NCBI GenBank assembly: GCA_964251385.1
Contig: CAXUJK010000001.1
Span: 682,001-746,000 of the forward strand
Origin: CADCVW01 sp964251385
GTDB lineage: Bacteria > Pseudomonadota > Alphaproteobacteria > Sphingomonadales > Sphingomonadaceae
Direction: 5' to 3'
Length of the DNA: 64,000 nucleotides
Of this stretch, positions 8,923-17,540 are shown in pieces. The position numbers were made by a program, and so were the translations under genes. The notes under the pieces were generated by a model. The model saw only the letters and a list, made by a program, of their open reading frames with translations, was not told the origin of the DNA and searched no databases. Positions within the stretch are counted from its first letter, which is position 1. Every line of letters starts with the position of its first letter.

Positions 8923-10054
8923 ACGCTTCGGCAATCTCGGTGCGTACTTCGATCGGCACCAACGAGACCGGCTCACCCGCCATTCGCTTGGCATAACCGT
9001 CCATGAAACTGCGGATACGCGGTTCGCCGACGGCCATCACGCCATCGGTATGCGCGAGCTTCACGCCCGTCTGGATCGACTCCAGGATCGGCCGGTCCTC
9101 CTCGACGACATCGAGCCCGTATTTGCGCGTCTGCTCGTTCAGCACATCCTGCCGTGCGCGTTCCTTCGGGTTCAACGCAACCTTCGGTTCCAGATAGCGG
9201 ATGCGAAGCCGCGTCTCGTCCGGATCCATCGGAAGCGCGTGGCCGATGTAGAAGTTGATTCCCTCGGTCGACGCCAGGAACAGATTGGGAAAGATGTAGA
9301 GGTGCCAGAAACTGTCGTGCGCGAAGCCGCGGTCCTTGAGGTGCGACAACGCGCGGTTGCGCAGGTTGTCGCGCGGCAGTGCGGCACGCGGAACGTGCCA
9401 GCTGGAGTGCACCCCATCGATGACGACGTCCTCGACGGGCGCACGACAAAAACCGAAATTGACGAAACTGTCCTTGTGGAGAAGCGCGCAGTGCGTGTTG
9501 TCGACGACATTCTCTACGAGAACTTTCCAATTGGCGCGGTGCGGCACGGTGCCGAAGTGGATCACAGGGCCCATGGCTTCGCTCAGCTTCTCAAGGACTT
9601 CGTAAAACTCTCCGAGAAACATTCTCAGCGTCAGATCGCTTTTCGCACGCCGTACGAACACGAACTGCCCGCATTGCTCCAGATGGTATTCCTCCAAGCA
9701 CAGCAGGTTCGCCAGATCGTCGACCGCCTCGACGCGTTCGCCGACACCGATCGGGCGGCCCTCGGCATTGTACGTCCAGCCATGGTAGCGGCACGTCAGC
9801 GACCGGTTGCCATGCTCCTCGAACTGGATCTTGTTGAAACGGTGCGAGCAGACATTCTTGTAAGCTCTTAGTGCGCCGCGAAAGTTCTGCACGACGATCG
9901 CGCAGCCTGCGTAGTCGACGCACAGGAAATCCTTGTCGTTCGCCAGCTCGCTTGCCATGCCGACGAACTCGTAGCCGGTGCTGAAGAGCTGCGTCATCTC
10001 CCGCTCGAACACGGCGGGATCGTAGTAGGCTGTGCGCGGGATCATGAACGGCAT
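8912..10054 (-). CDS. Rieske [2Fe-2S] oxygenase, ring-hydroxylating dioxygenase alpha-subunit family
   Basis: 380 residues. The Rieske centre is CSH..CRYHGW (Cys69, His71, Cys88, His91; Cys-x-His-x16-Cys-x2-His). The C-terminal catalytic domain carries the mononuclear-iron motif DNTHCALLH (His188, His193). ATG 10054 gives the listed protein; a second ATG three codons later is possible. No ferredoxin or reductase gene is adjacent, so electrons must come from elsewhere. These enzymes hydroxylate or demethylate small molecules. Being next to an acyl-sugar module it may modify the acyl chain or amino sugar, which is inference only. Confidence 0.88.
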   Translation of the reverse strand: MPFMIPRTAYYDPAVFEREMTQLFSTGYEFVGMASELANDKDFLCVDYAGCAIVVQNFRGALRAYKNVCSHRFNKIQFEEHGNRSLTCRYHGWTYNAEGRPIGVGERVEAVDDLANLLCLEEYHLEQCGQFVFVRRAKSDLTLRMFLGEFYEVLEKLSEAMGPVIHFGTVPHRANWKVLVENVVDNTHCALLHKDSFVNFGFCRAPVEDVVIDGVHSSWHVPRAALPRDNLRNRALSHLKDRGFAHDSFWHLYIFPNLFLASTEGINFYIGHALPMDPDETRLRIRYLEPKVALNPKERARQDVLNEQTRKYGLDVVEEDRPILESIQTGVKLAHTDGVMAVGEPRIRSFMDGYAKRMAGEPVSLVPIEVRTEIAEASNL

Positions 10055-10065
10055 GTCGCCCGAAA

Positions 10066-10707
10066 CTATCGCGACTTCAACCTCTTGGCAGGCGCGGCGT
10101 ACATCGTGGCTCCGGCGGGAACCGAGCGGTAGACGACCGATGCCGCCCCGATCGTCGCCCCCGCCCCGACTTTCACTCGAGGCATGAACGTCGCGCCCGA
10201 ACCGATCGTGACGTCGGGGCCGATCCGCACATAGCCGGTCAGATCGACGCGCGAGCTCAACGTCGAGAACTCGCCGACGCTAGCGTCGTGGCCAAGACCG
10301 GAGTCCGTGTTGATGGTCACAAACCGTTCGAGCCGCGTGTCCGGGCCGGCAGCCGAACCGGGACAGAAAATCACTCCCTCCGCAACCTTGGCGGTGCGCA
10401 CGACGCGGGTCAGCGGGTGGATCATCTTCGGGAACGTCCCGCCTCTCACCGACAGCTTGCCATGCACCGCGCGCTTTCCTGCGGGGCTACCGACCGCAAT
10501 CAGGATCGCGTCGTCGGCTTTCGGAACGAAGTCGGCCACGCTGCCGAGCCAGGGAATGTCGTAGCCAAGCGCGGCGAGCACGTCCCCGCCATCGTCCAGA
10601 TACCCGGCAAGCGGCGGCAGGGTCCCCGCTTCAACGCACGCCGCGCTCCAGAAATACAGCTCCCGCGCGAACCCGCCGCCGCCCGCCAGGATCAGACGTG
10701 CAGTCAC
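10066..10707 (-). CDS. NeuD/PglD/VioB-like sugar N- or O-acyltransferase
   Basis: 213 residues from the GTG of a GTGA overlap with the upstream SDR. The N-terminal LILAGGGGFARE is the UDP/dTDP-sugar binding Rossmann half of the PglD/NeuD family. The C-terminal half is a left-handed beta helix (IGPDVTIGSGA..KVGAGATIGAASVV) ending YAAPAKRLKSR. Members acetylate 4-amino sugars (PglD, VioB) or sialic acid (NeuD). Being last in a chain with an acyl carrier protein and two KAS III genes, it is the best candidate to move an ACP-bound acyl group onto an amino sugar. Plain acetyl-CoA dependence is the alternative. Confidence 0.82.
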   Translation of the reverse strand: MTARLILAGGGGFARELYFWSAACVEAGTLPPLAGYLDDGGDVLAALGYDIPWLGSVADFVPKADDAILIAVGSPAGKRAVHGKLSVRGGTFPKMIHPLTRVVRTAKVAEGVIFCPGSAAGPDTRLERFVTINTDSGLGHDASVGEFSTLSSRVDLTGYVRIGPDVTIGSGATFMPRVKVGAGATIGAASVVYRSVPAGATMYAAPAKRLKSR

Positions 10708-11468
10708 TTCGCCATGTAACCGCCGTCGACCGCCATCGCCGCACCAGTGATCCAGCGCGACGCGTCCGTCATCAGGAAGGTGACCGCGTGCGCGATGTCG
10801 TCTGTCGTGCCGAAGCCGAGCAGGTGGCGGGACAGTCCGTCCTCGACCGCTTCCTCCGGAAGGTTGGCGATCGTGTTCAGATGCATTTCGGTTTCGATGG
10901 TCGCGGCGACGATCGAGTTGACCCGAATGCGACGCGGGGCGAGTTCGATCGCGAGTGGGGGCACGATGCCGAGGATCGCGGCCTTGGCCCCGGCATAGGC
11001 GACGGTTCCCGTATGCCCGCGCACGCCCGCGACCGACGCCATGAACACCAGGGACCCGCCGTCCGCGAGAATGCCTTTCGCCGATGCCGCGCGCGCAATC
11101 CCGTATGCGCCCCAGACGCTCGCCGCGAACATGTCGGCGATGTGACGCTGCTTGGTCATGCGCGCGGGCAGCGCCATGTACGCGCCGGCGGAGTGGAAGA
11201 TGCCATGCAGTGGGCCGACGTGCTTGGCGGCGGCCTTGACGAGGTCGGCGACGGCGTCGGAGTCGGTGAAGTCCGCGGCGACTTCGACGTGATCGCCGAT
11301 CATCTGCTTGCGCGTATCGGCGAGCTTGTGCGGGTCGCGTCCCATGAGGACGATTCGCGCACCGAAGTTCGACAGGGTGATCGCCGTCGCGCGGCCAAGG
11401 CCCGAAGATGCGCCGGTAACGAGGATCGTCGTACCCGCAAGGCAGGCGGGATCGAACGACGGCCTCAC
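10704..11468 (-). CDS. Short-chain dehydrogenase/reductase (3-oxoacyl-ACP reductase-like)
   Basis: 254 residues, GTG start in a 4-nt overlap with the upstream SDR. It has a classical SDR layout: TGASSGLG cofactor loop, FHSAGA in place of NNAG, MASVAG (catalytic Ser), YAGAK (Tyr-x3-Lys), and a C-terminal SRWITGAAMAVDGG as in FabG-type reductases. It is closely similar to the neighbouring SDR (11465-12226), so the pair looks like a tandem duplication. With the adjacent KAS III and ACP genes it probably reduces a 3-oxoacyl-ACP to the 3-hydroxyacyl form, or acts on a sugar ketone. Confidence 0.85.
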   Translation of the reverse strand: MRPSFDPACLAGTTILVTGASSGLGRATAITLSNFGARIVLMGRDPHKLADTRKQMIGDHVEVAADFTDSDAVADLVKAAAKHVGPLHGIFHSAGAYMALPARMTKQRHIADMFAASVWGAYGIARAASAKGILADGGSLVFMASVAGVRGHTGTVAYAGAKAAILGIVPPLAIELAPRRIRVNSIVAATIETEMHLNTIANLPEEAVEDGLSRHLLGFGTTDDIAHAVTFLMTDASRWITGAAMAVDGGYMAK

Positions 11469-12226
11469 TTGGCCGCTGCGCCGCCATCGACCGCGAGCGC
11501 GGTGCCCGTGATCCAGCGCGACGCGTCGCTCAGCAGGAACAGCGCGGCGTTCGCCACGTCGGCGGGTCGCCCGAAGCCGAGCAGGTGGAAGTCCTCGTAA
11601 TCCTTGCGCGCGCCCTCCCCGATCGAGCCGACGAATTCGTTATGCATCGCAGTCTCGACCGCGCCCGCGGTAATCGAATTGACGCGGATACGACGGGGGG
11701 CGAACTCGACCGCGAGACTGCGCACCATGCCGTCCACCGCGGCCTTGGCGGCGCAGTACGCGGACAGAGCCGGCCGCCCCGTCACGCCCGCGACCGAGGA
11801 CATGAAGACGAGCGATCCGCCATCGTTGAGAACGCCCTTGCGCGCGGCGGCACGTGCGATGCCGAACGCGCCGCGGACGTTGGCGCCGAAGACCTCGTCC
11901 AGATGGCGGTCCTTGATGAGCTTGATGGGGAGGACAAGCGTCGTGCCCGCGGAGTGGAAGATGCCGTCGAACGCACCCGCGTCCTTGGCGATGGCGGCGA
12001 TCGCGTCCGACGCCGCGTCGGCATGGTTGAAGTCGATCGCGTGGGTGGAATGCCCCTCCCCCGCCAGCATCGCCGACGTTTCGGCCAACCGACCCTCGTC
12101 GCGCGCGGCCAAGGCGAGCGTCGCGCCGCAGTTCGAGAGCAGCACAGCGGTCTCCCGGCCCAGACCCGATGACGCGCCGGTCACGAGAAACCTGCGACCC
12201 GCCAGACTGTCGGCGGCAAAGATCAC
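11465..12226 (-). CDS. Short-chain dehydrogenase/reductase (3-oxoacyl-ACP reductase-like)
   Basis: 253 residues, GTG start within the GTGA overlap with the KAS III gene. Motifs are TGASSGLG, FHSAGT, MSSVAG, YCAAK and SRWITGTALAVDGG, all in FabG-like positions. Similarity to the next gene is high along the whole length (ending in a near-identical SRWITG..AVDGG segment), indicating paralogues with perhaps different chain or stereochemical specificity. Its place directly behind KAS III favours reduction of the beta-keto product on the carrier protein. Confidence 0.85.
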   Translation of the reverse strand: MIFAADSLAGRRFLVTGASSGLGRETAVLLSNCGATLALAARDEGRLAETSAMLAGEGHSTHAIDFNHADAASDAIAAIAKDAGAFDGIFHSAGTTLVLPIKLIKDRHLDEVFGANVRGAFGIARAAARKGVLNDGGSLVFMSSVAGVTGRPALSAYCAAKAAVDGMVRSLAVEFAPRRIRVNSITAGAVETAMHNEFVGSIGEGARKDYEDFHLLGFGRPADVANAALFLLSDASRWITGTALAVDGGAAAK

Positions 12227-13338
12227 AACGTGATCGTTTCCGCGATCTTCAACGGCCCCAATTCGAGCGAAGCCGACGCCCAGCTGTACCCCACGCCAAA
12301 CCCGAACATGCCCACGCGCATCGGTCCGGCCATGACCTGATCCGCCAGGTCGGTCGTCAGCAGCAGCGGGATCGTCGCGCTCGACGTGTTGCCGTACCGA
12401 TCCATGTTGATCGGGACCTTCTCCTTGGGCAGCTTCGCCTTCTTCGCGATATGATTGATCATGAACGTGTTCGCCTGGTGCAGCAGGAACGCATCGTAAT
12501 CTTCCTTTGCGATCCCAGCGACTTCGACCGTCTCGTTGATGAGCGGCGGCACGGACTTCAGAGTGAACGTGAAGATCTCGCCGCCGTCCATGTACAATTT
12601 GTCCATGTCGCGGCCTTCGTATTTTCCGGTTGCCTCATGCGTGCGGAATGCGCCGTTGGGGACGATAAGGTTGCCCGCCCCCGCCCCGTCGCTGCCCAGC
12701 ACGAAGAAGGCTTCGTCGCCGGCATCGCCCGTGGCCTCGATCGCGGTCACGGTGCCCGCGTCGCCGAACAGCATCGCCGTGGCCCGGTCCGAATGGTCGA
12801 TCGTGCGCCCGCTCGTATCGCCGACCGCGAGCAGGATACGTTTCGCGGCTCCCGTCTGCAGCGCCATCATCGCCAGCCACAAACCGTACGGATATCCCGA
12901 ACACCCCAGGTTCACATCGAACGCGAGCGCGCCGACGCGCAGACCCATGCGGCCGTGCATCGAACATGCGGTCGCGGGCAGCCGATAGTCCGGCGACTGG
13001 CTGATGAAGATGAGCCCGTCCACGCTCATCCGGTCCCACCCGAGCGCGTCCAGCAGGCGTTCGGCCGCCGCCTCGCACAGGTCGGAAGTCGTAACGTTGT
13101 CGTCCGCGCGATGGCGGGTCAGCACGCCCGTCATCTTGGTGACGTCCGCGACGCCGTCGCCGAACTGTTGCTCGAAATAGGCATTGTCGAGGATACGCGG
13201 CGGCAGGCACGAGACGACGCCCACGATTCGTGCGCCATGCGTGCGCGCGTGCTGGCCGACGGGGGTCTTGCCCGCCTTGATCGCCGCCCCATCCTTCGAC
13301 AAGGATTCCGCGGCCACCGATGTCGCCGGCTGGTCCAA
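12223..13338 (-). CDS. 3-oxoacyl-ACP synthase III family protein
   Basis: Condensing enzyme of the FabH-like family. From TTG 13338 the protein has 371 residues. The catalytic triad is visible: Cys146 in NLGCSG, His287 in LLHQAN and Asn317 in YGNTSS. The TTG lies one base after the ACP stop with GAAG upstream; GTG 13317 is an alternative. Either gives an N-terminal extension of about 20-35 residues compared with the paralogue at 13580-14629. It probably condenses a short acyl-CoA with malonyl-ACP on the adjacent dedicated carrier protein, making the beta-keto acyl group used for sugar acylation (inference from neighbours). Confidence 0.87.
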   Translation of the reverse strand: MDQPATSVAAESLSKDGAAIKAGKTPVGQHARTHGARIVGVVSCLPPRILDNAYFEQQFGDGVADVTKMTGVLTRHRADDNVTTSDLCEAAAERLLDALGWDRMSVDGLIFISQSPDYRLPATACSMHGRMGLRVGALAFDVNLGCSGYPYGLWLAMMALQTGAAKRILLAVGDTSGRTIDHSDRATAMLFGDAGTVTAIEATGDAGDEAFFVLGSDGAGAGNLIVPNGAFRTHEATGKYEGRDMDKLYMDGGEIFTFTLKSVPPLINETVEVAGIAKEDYDAFLLHQANTFMINHIAKKAKLPKEKVPINMDRYGNTSSATIPLLLTTDLADQVMAGPMRVGMFGFGVGYSWASASLELGPLKIAETITL

Positions 13339-13339
13339 C

Positions 13340-13567
13340 TCAGTCTTCGCCGCGCTCGGACGCGACCAGCTTCTCGATGTCGCCGACCGTCTTGCACTCC
13401 GACAGTTTTTCCGGATGCACCGTGATGTCGTACACGTCATCGATCAACGCGATCGTCGACACAACGGCCAAACTGTCCCACGCGCCTTCTTCGAGTTCGG
13501 TGTCGGCGCTGATCTCGTCGACCTCGACCTCGAGGATTTCCGCCAGACCTTCGTAGAATTCTTCCAT
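13340..13567 (-). CDS. Dedicated acyl carrier protein
   Basis: 75-residue acidic helical protein with the 4'-phosphopantetheine attachment site in GAWDSLAVV (Ser32). ATG 13567 is preferred because GGAG sits 6 nt upstream. An ATG four codons earlier (13579) follows directly on the TAG of the upstream gene and would remove that site from the leader. The gene lies between two KAS III genes, which is not the housekeeping fab arrangement. The protein is thus likely specialised for the acyl group of the polysaccharide or glycan. It needs a phosphopantetheinyl transferase encoded elsewhere. Confidence 0.88.
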   Translation of the reverse strand: MEEFYEGLAEILEVEVDEISADTELEEGAWDSLAVVSTIALIDDVYDITVHPEKLSECKTVGDIEKLVASERGED

Positions 13568-13579
13568 ATCTCGCTCCAT

Positions 13580-14629
13580 CTAACAGACGATCGTCGCGCC
13601 GGCCCAGGACAATCCCACGCCAAAGCCGACGAGCATGACTCGGGTTCCGGGCGCCATCTGCCCCGTTTCAGCCAACTGTGCCAGAACGAACGGGATCGTC
13701 GAGGATACCGTGTTGCCGCAGTTCTCGAAGTGGCGCGGGACCTTGGCTTCGGGGAGCCCGAGCTTCTTCTGCAGCGAATCGATCATGAACTTGTTGGCCT
13801 GATGCAGCACGACATGGTCGTAATCGTCTTCGCTCAGGCCCGTCGCGGCAAACATGCGCTGCAACGTGCGCGGCACCTCGCGAAGTGTGAACCCCATCAC
13901 CGCCGCGCCGTTCATGTAAAGATTGTCCGGGCTGCGCGTGTTCCCGAACAGGTCGTCAGTCTCGACCGCGCTGGCGTGATTGCTGGGGTTTCGGAAGCCG
14001 CCGGCCTCGACGATGAGGTCCTTCGCCCCGCGCCCGTCCGTCCCGAAGATGAAGGGTCCCACGCGCGCCGACCCGTCTTCGTCGGACGCCCGGATCAGCG
14101 TCGCCGCCGCGCCGTCGCCGAACAACGTACGCACGCTCTTGTCGCGCAGGTGGATGTATTTGGAATAGGTGTCGGCAGTGAGCAGCAGGACGTTCGTCGC
14201 CGCCCCGCTCGCGATCAGGCCCGCCGCCAGCGACAAGCAATAGACGAATCCGGAACAGCCCAGATTGACATCGAGCGCGCCGACATCGGTCGACAGCCCC
14301 AGCCGCGTCTGCAGGACGCATGCGGTGGTCGGCAGCACGTAATCGGGTGCCTGCGTGCACAGGATGAGGAAATCGATGTCGCCGGGTCCGCACGTCCCGG
14401 TGGCGAAAAGTTTTCGCGCGGCCTCGTAGGCGAGGTCGGCGGCGGTCTCATCGGGTCCAGCGATGCGGCGCTCGGAGATGCCGGTTTTGGCAAAAATCTT
14501 TTCCGCCGGCCAATCCGGGAAGAGCTGGGCGAGCTCCTCGTTGGTGAGCACCGTGTCGGGCACGTGCGTCGCGATCGGGCCGATCGTCGCGGCGACCGAT
14601 CGTGTGGGTTTTAGGGCGGGCGCGTTCAT
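13580..14629 (-). CDS. 3-oxoacyl-ACP synthase III family protein
   Basis: 349 residues from ATG 14629. The catalytic triad is Cys125 in NLGCSG, His276 in LHQAN and Asn306 in CGNTVSS, with the conserved FGDGAAAT segment. The paralogue lies on the other side of the acyl carrier protein. No clear ribosome binding site precedes the ATG. An in-frame TTG overlapping the stop of the glycosyltransferase gene (TTGA at 14680) could be the true coupled start, adding 17 residues. Two KAS III copies around one carrier protein suggest either successive condensations or a heterodimer. Confidence 0.87.
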   Translation of the reverse strand: MNAPALKPTRSVAATIGPIATHVPDTVLTNEELAQLFPDWPAEKIFAKTGISERRIAGPDETAADLAYEAARKLFATGTCGPGDIDFLILCTQAPDYVLPTTACVLQTRLGLSTDVGALDVNLGCSGFVYCLSLAAGLIASGAATNVLLLTADTYSKYIHLRDKSVRTLFGDGAAATLIRASDEDGSARVGPFIFGTDGRGAKDLIVEAGGFRNPSNHASAVETDDLFGNTRSPDNLYMNGAAVMGFTLREVPRTLQRMFAATGLSEDDYDHVVLHQANKFMIDSLQKKLGLPEAKVPRHFENCGNTVSSTIPFVLAQLAETGQMAPGTRVMLVGFGVGLSWAGATIVC

Positions 14630-14676
14630 GGAAGCGGCGAGCGGTAGCGGTTCGACGCCCGGCAAGTCCACGACTT

Positions 14677-15567
14677 TCAACCCGTAAAGCCGAACTTGGC
14701 CATGCACTTGGCGACGAACGCGTCCAGCATCTCCTCCTCCAGCGCGACCTGCGCTTCCAGCTGCCGATGCAGGTCGGGGCGCGTCGCGACCGCCCAGTCG
14801 ACATCGTCCTCGCCGTAGGCCACGCCGTACCGGTCCTTCGGAAGACGGATCCACTGCTCCTTCGCGATCCCCGGATCGGGGACGACGATCGGGATGCACC
14901 CGCAAAGCGCCGCGTTGATCGTGTAGAAGGTGTACAGGTCGTAGCAGTAGAAGCGCTCCGTCCGGTTGAAGACGGCGACCATGTCTTCGTGGCTGAGGCC
15001 ATCGAGCGGGATCGATCCGGGCGGATGGACGTGTTCGCGCCCCGCCCCCTTGCGCATCATGTGGCACGTACCCTGCCGCCCCGGCAGTCCGAGGTCCCGC
15101 CAGATCGGGTTGACCCAGAGGAGCATCAGATGATTGTCGGGGTCGTGGTTGAACGCCGGATCGTCGAACGCGGCCTGGAAGAAGAAGTACAGATCGTCGG
15201 GCCCGTAGTTGGTGCGGCCGCCGTTCAGCAGGCCCGGCTTGTTCAGCAGCCAGCGTACGACATGTCGCGCCCGGAGCGGATTGCCGACCGTGTGCTCGGG
15301 ATAGAGCACGATCGCGTTCTCGAGATCGTGGCGGCGCGCGATCGGGTTGTCGAACGGACCCGTGCTGTACGGTTTGAGCCAACACCGCGCTTCGTAGGCC
15401 ATGTTGCGGAGCGACGGCCAGCCGTACAGAATGTCGGGCCGCGCGGGCCAGATATACGCGTCCTCGCCGCGCGCGCGCAGGCGGCTGCAAAGCAGATGCA
15501 TCGATATCGGACCACCCGAGTCTCCGGTGAACGTCGGCGCGCGGATGATGAACTTGGGACGGGTCAC
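14677..15567 (-). CDS. Putative glycosyltransferase
   Basis: 296 residues from ATG. It begins FIIRAPTFTGDSGGPISMHLLC, like the nucleotide-free N-domain of GT-B enzymes. The RFYCYDLYTFYTINAALCGCIPIVVPD stretch resembles the donor-binding Glu/Asp-containing C-domain of polysaccharide-cluster glycosyltransferases. It heads the minus-strand acyl-sugar block and diverges from rfbF over 90 nt, which should hold both promoters. It is shorter than a typical two-domain GT4 enzyme (about 370). The family assignment is tentative. Confidence 0.68.
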   Translation of the reverse strand: MTRPKFIIRAPTFTGDSGGPISMHLLCSRLRARGEDAYIWPARPDILYGWPSLRNMAYEARCWLKPYSTGPFDNPIARRHDLENAIVLYPEHTVGNPLRARHVVRWLLNKPGLLNGGRTNYGPDDLYFFFQAAFDDPAFNHDPDNHLMLLWVNPIWRDLGLPGRQGTCHMMRKGAGREHVHPPGSIPLDGLSHEDMVAVFNRTERFYCYDLYTFYTINAALCGCIPIVVPDPGIAKEQWIRLPKDRYGVAYGEDDVDWAVATRPDLHRQLEAQVALEEEMLDAFVAKCMAKFGFTG

Positions 15568-15657
15568 GGGAGCCTTGAGGGTTGGCGCGGCGCGCGCTTC
15601 CGCCTAAGCGCCCCTGACATCTCCGCTCCCGCCACGCAACGACCTGGTACGCATTCG

Positions 15658-16428
15658 ATGAAAGCCGTAATCCTCGCAGGCGGCCTCGGCACGCGCTTTT
15701 CGGAGGAAACGTCCGTCCGGCCCAAGCCGATGATCGAGGTCGGCGGCAAGCCGATCCTGTGGCACATCATGAAGATCTACGCGAGCCACGGGGTCAACGA
15801 TTTCGTGATCTGCTGCGGCTACAAAGGCTATGTCATCAAGGAGTATTTCGCCAACTACTTCCTGCATACGTCCGACGTGACCTTCCGCATGGCCGAGAAC
15901 CGCATGGAGGTTCACCAGGGACGCGCGGAACCGTGGAACGTGACGCTGATCGACACGGGCGACAATTCGATGACCGGCGGACGCCTGCTGCGTGTCGCGG
16001 ATCATCTGCGGGACGAGGACGCGTTCTGCATGACCTACGGCGACGGGGTCGGCGACATCGACGTGACCGCGCTGATCGCCTTTCACAAGTCTCATGGGAA
16101 GCTTGCGACATTGACGGCGGCGGTGCCGCCCGGGCGGTTCGGGGCACTGGACATCGAGGACGGTCGCGTCGCGCATTTCCTTGAAAAGCCGGAAGGCGAC
16201 GGCGGATCGATCAACGGCGGGTACTTCGTGCTGTCGCCGAAGGTGCTGGACTACTGCGCCGACGACGCCACGATCTGGGAACAGGACCCGCTGCGCAATC
16301 TGGCCGCCGATGGCGAGCTGATGGCCTACCAGCATCGCGGGTTCTGGCAGCCGATGGACACGCTGCGCGACAAGCAGCATCTCGAAGAGCTGTGGGCGCA
16401 GGGCGCGCCGTGGAAGAGCTGGACTTGA
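15658..16428 (+). CDS. rfbF: Glucose-1-phosphate cytidylyltransferase
   Basis: Makes CDP-glucose from CTP and glucose-1-phosphate. The 256-residue protein begins with the nucleotidyltransferase signature KAVILAGGLGTRFSEET..RPKPMIEVGGKPILWHIM and keeps YGDGVGDID (metal-binding Asp) and EKPEGDGGSINGGYFV. Length and motifs fit RfbF well. It is the first gene of a plus-strand run rfbF-rfbG-methyltransferase-SDR that channels glucose into a CDP-linked deoxyhexose. Confidence 0.95.
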   Translation: MKAVILAGGLGTRFSEETSVRPKPMIEVGGKPILWHIMKIYASHGVNDFVICCGYKGYVIKEYFANYFLHTSDVTFRMAENRMEVHQGRAEPWNVTLIDTGDNSMTGGRLLRVADHLRDEDAFCMTYGDGVGDIDVTALIAFHKSHGKLATLTAAVPPGRFGALDIEDGRVAHFLEKPEGDGGSINGGYFVLSPKVLDYCADDATIWEQDPLRNLAADGELMAYQHRGFWQPMDTLRDKQHLEELWAQGAPWKSWT

Positions 16429-17540
16429 GCGGCACATCCACCGTCGACCCCGCGTTCTGGGCCGGCAAACATGTTTTTCTGACCGGACACACCGGGTTCA
16501 AAGGCAGCTGGCTGTCGCTGTGGCTGCAATCCATGGGCGTGCGCGTCTACGGTTTCGCGCTCGAGCCCGACACCGACCCAGCCTTGTTCGACATCGGGAA
16601 CGTCGGTGCGGGCATGACCTCGCAGACCGGCGACATCCGCGACCTGCCGATCCTCGCCAACGCGATGGCCGCGTTCGATCCCGAAATCGTCATCCACATG
16701 GCCGCGCAGCCGCTCGTGCGCGAAAGCTACAAGGACCCCGTCGGCACCTACGCGACCAACGTCATGGGCACGGTGCACGTGCTGGAAGCGGCGCGGTCCT
16801 GCCCCAACCTGCGCGCGATCGTGTCGGTTACCACGGACAAATGCTACGAGAACAAGGAGTGGTCCTGGGGTTATCGCGAAAGCGAACCGATGGGCGGGCA
16901 TGACCCATACAGCAACTCGAAGGGCTGCGCCGAGCTCGTGTCGGCGGCGTATCGCAGCTCGTTCTTCAGCGAAGCGGGGTCCGCGGCGGTTGCCACCGCA
17001 CGCGCGGGCAACGTCATCGGCGGAGGAGACTGGGCGGCGGATCGACTGATCCCAGACATCCTGCGCGCGTTCGACGCGAGCGCACCCGTTCCCATCCGAA
17101 ACCCGCTCGCGACCCGGCCGTGGCAACATGTACTCGAACCTTTGTCCGGCTATCTGACGCTTGCTCAAAAGCTTTGGCAAGGCGGACAGGATTTCGCGCA
17201 GGGTTGGAATTTCGGGCCTCGCGACGACGACGCGCAGCCTGTTCAGCAGATCGTCGAGCGCATGGTGACGCTGTGGGGCGACGGCGCGGCTTGGGAACGC
17301 GACGCGGGCTATCACCCGCACGAGGCCAACTACCTCAAGCTCGACATCTCGCTTGCCCGCGAACGGCTGAGTTGGTCGCCGCGCTGGAGCCTCGCCGACA
17401 CCCTGACCCGCATCGTCGCATGGCAAAAGGCATGGCACGCGGGCCAGGACATGCACGCATATTGCCTGTCCGAGATCGCCGACTATACCGCAGGCGCACC
17501 TGTATCCGCCTCCGCGGACGCCGCAAGGATCCCAGCATGA
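16410..17540 (+). CDS. rfbG: CDP-glucose 4,6-dehydratase
   Basis: Converts CDP-glucose to CDP-4-keto-6-deoxyglucose. Motifs are FLTGHTGFKGSWLSLWL (NAD-binding loop), SVTTDKCYENKE, and DPYSNSK (Tyr-x3-Lys), characteristic of RfbG. The start is GTG 16410 (376 residues), overlapping rfbF by 19 nt. TTG 16425, overlapping the rfbF stop and preceded by GGAAGAG, is an equally good alternative. The ATGA overlap with the next gene indicates coupling to the methyltransferase. Confidence 0.93.
   Translation: MEELDLSGTSTVDPAFWAGKHVFLTGHTGFKGSWLSLWLQSMGVRVYGFALEPDTDPALFDIGNVGAGMTSQTGDIRDLPILANAMAAFDPEIVIHMAAQPLVRESYKDPVGTYATNVMGTVHVLEAARSCPNLRAIVSVTTDKCYENKEWSWGYRESEPMGGHDPYSNSKGCAELVSAAYRSSFFSEAGSAAVATARAGNVIGGGDWAADRLIPDILRAFDASAPVPIRNPLATRPWQHVLEPLSGYLTLAQKLWQGGQDFAQGWNFGPRDDDAQPVQQIVERMVTLWGDGAAWERDAGYHPHEANYLKLDISLARERLSWSPRWSLADTLTRIVAWQKAWHAGQDMHAYCLSEIADYTAGAPVSASADAARIPA

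Noticed and set aside
14630..15490. Possible N-terminal domain of the second KAS III protein
   Set aside because: The extension is antisense-type Arg/Pro-rich sequence overlapping the glycosyltransferase; KAS III is full length from 14629.
14602..15657. Upstream extension of the rfbF frame
   Set aside because: Antisense to a glycosyltransferase gene; RfbF begins at ATG 15658 with its usual first residues.
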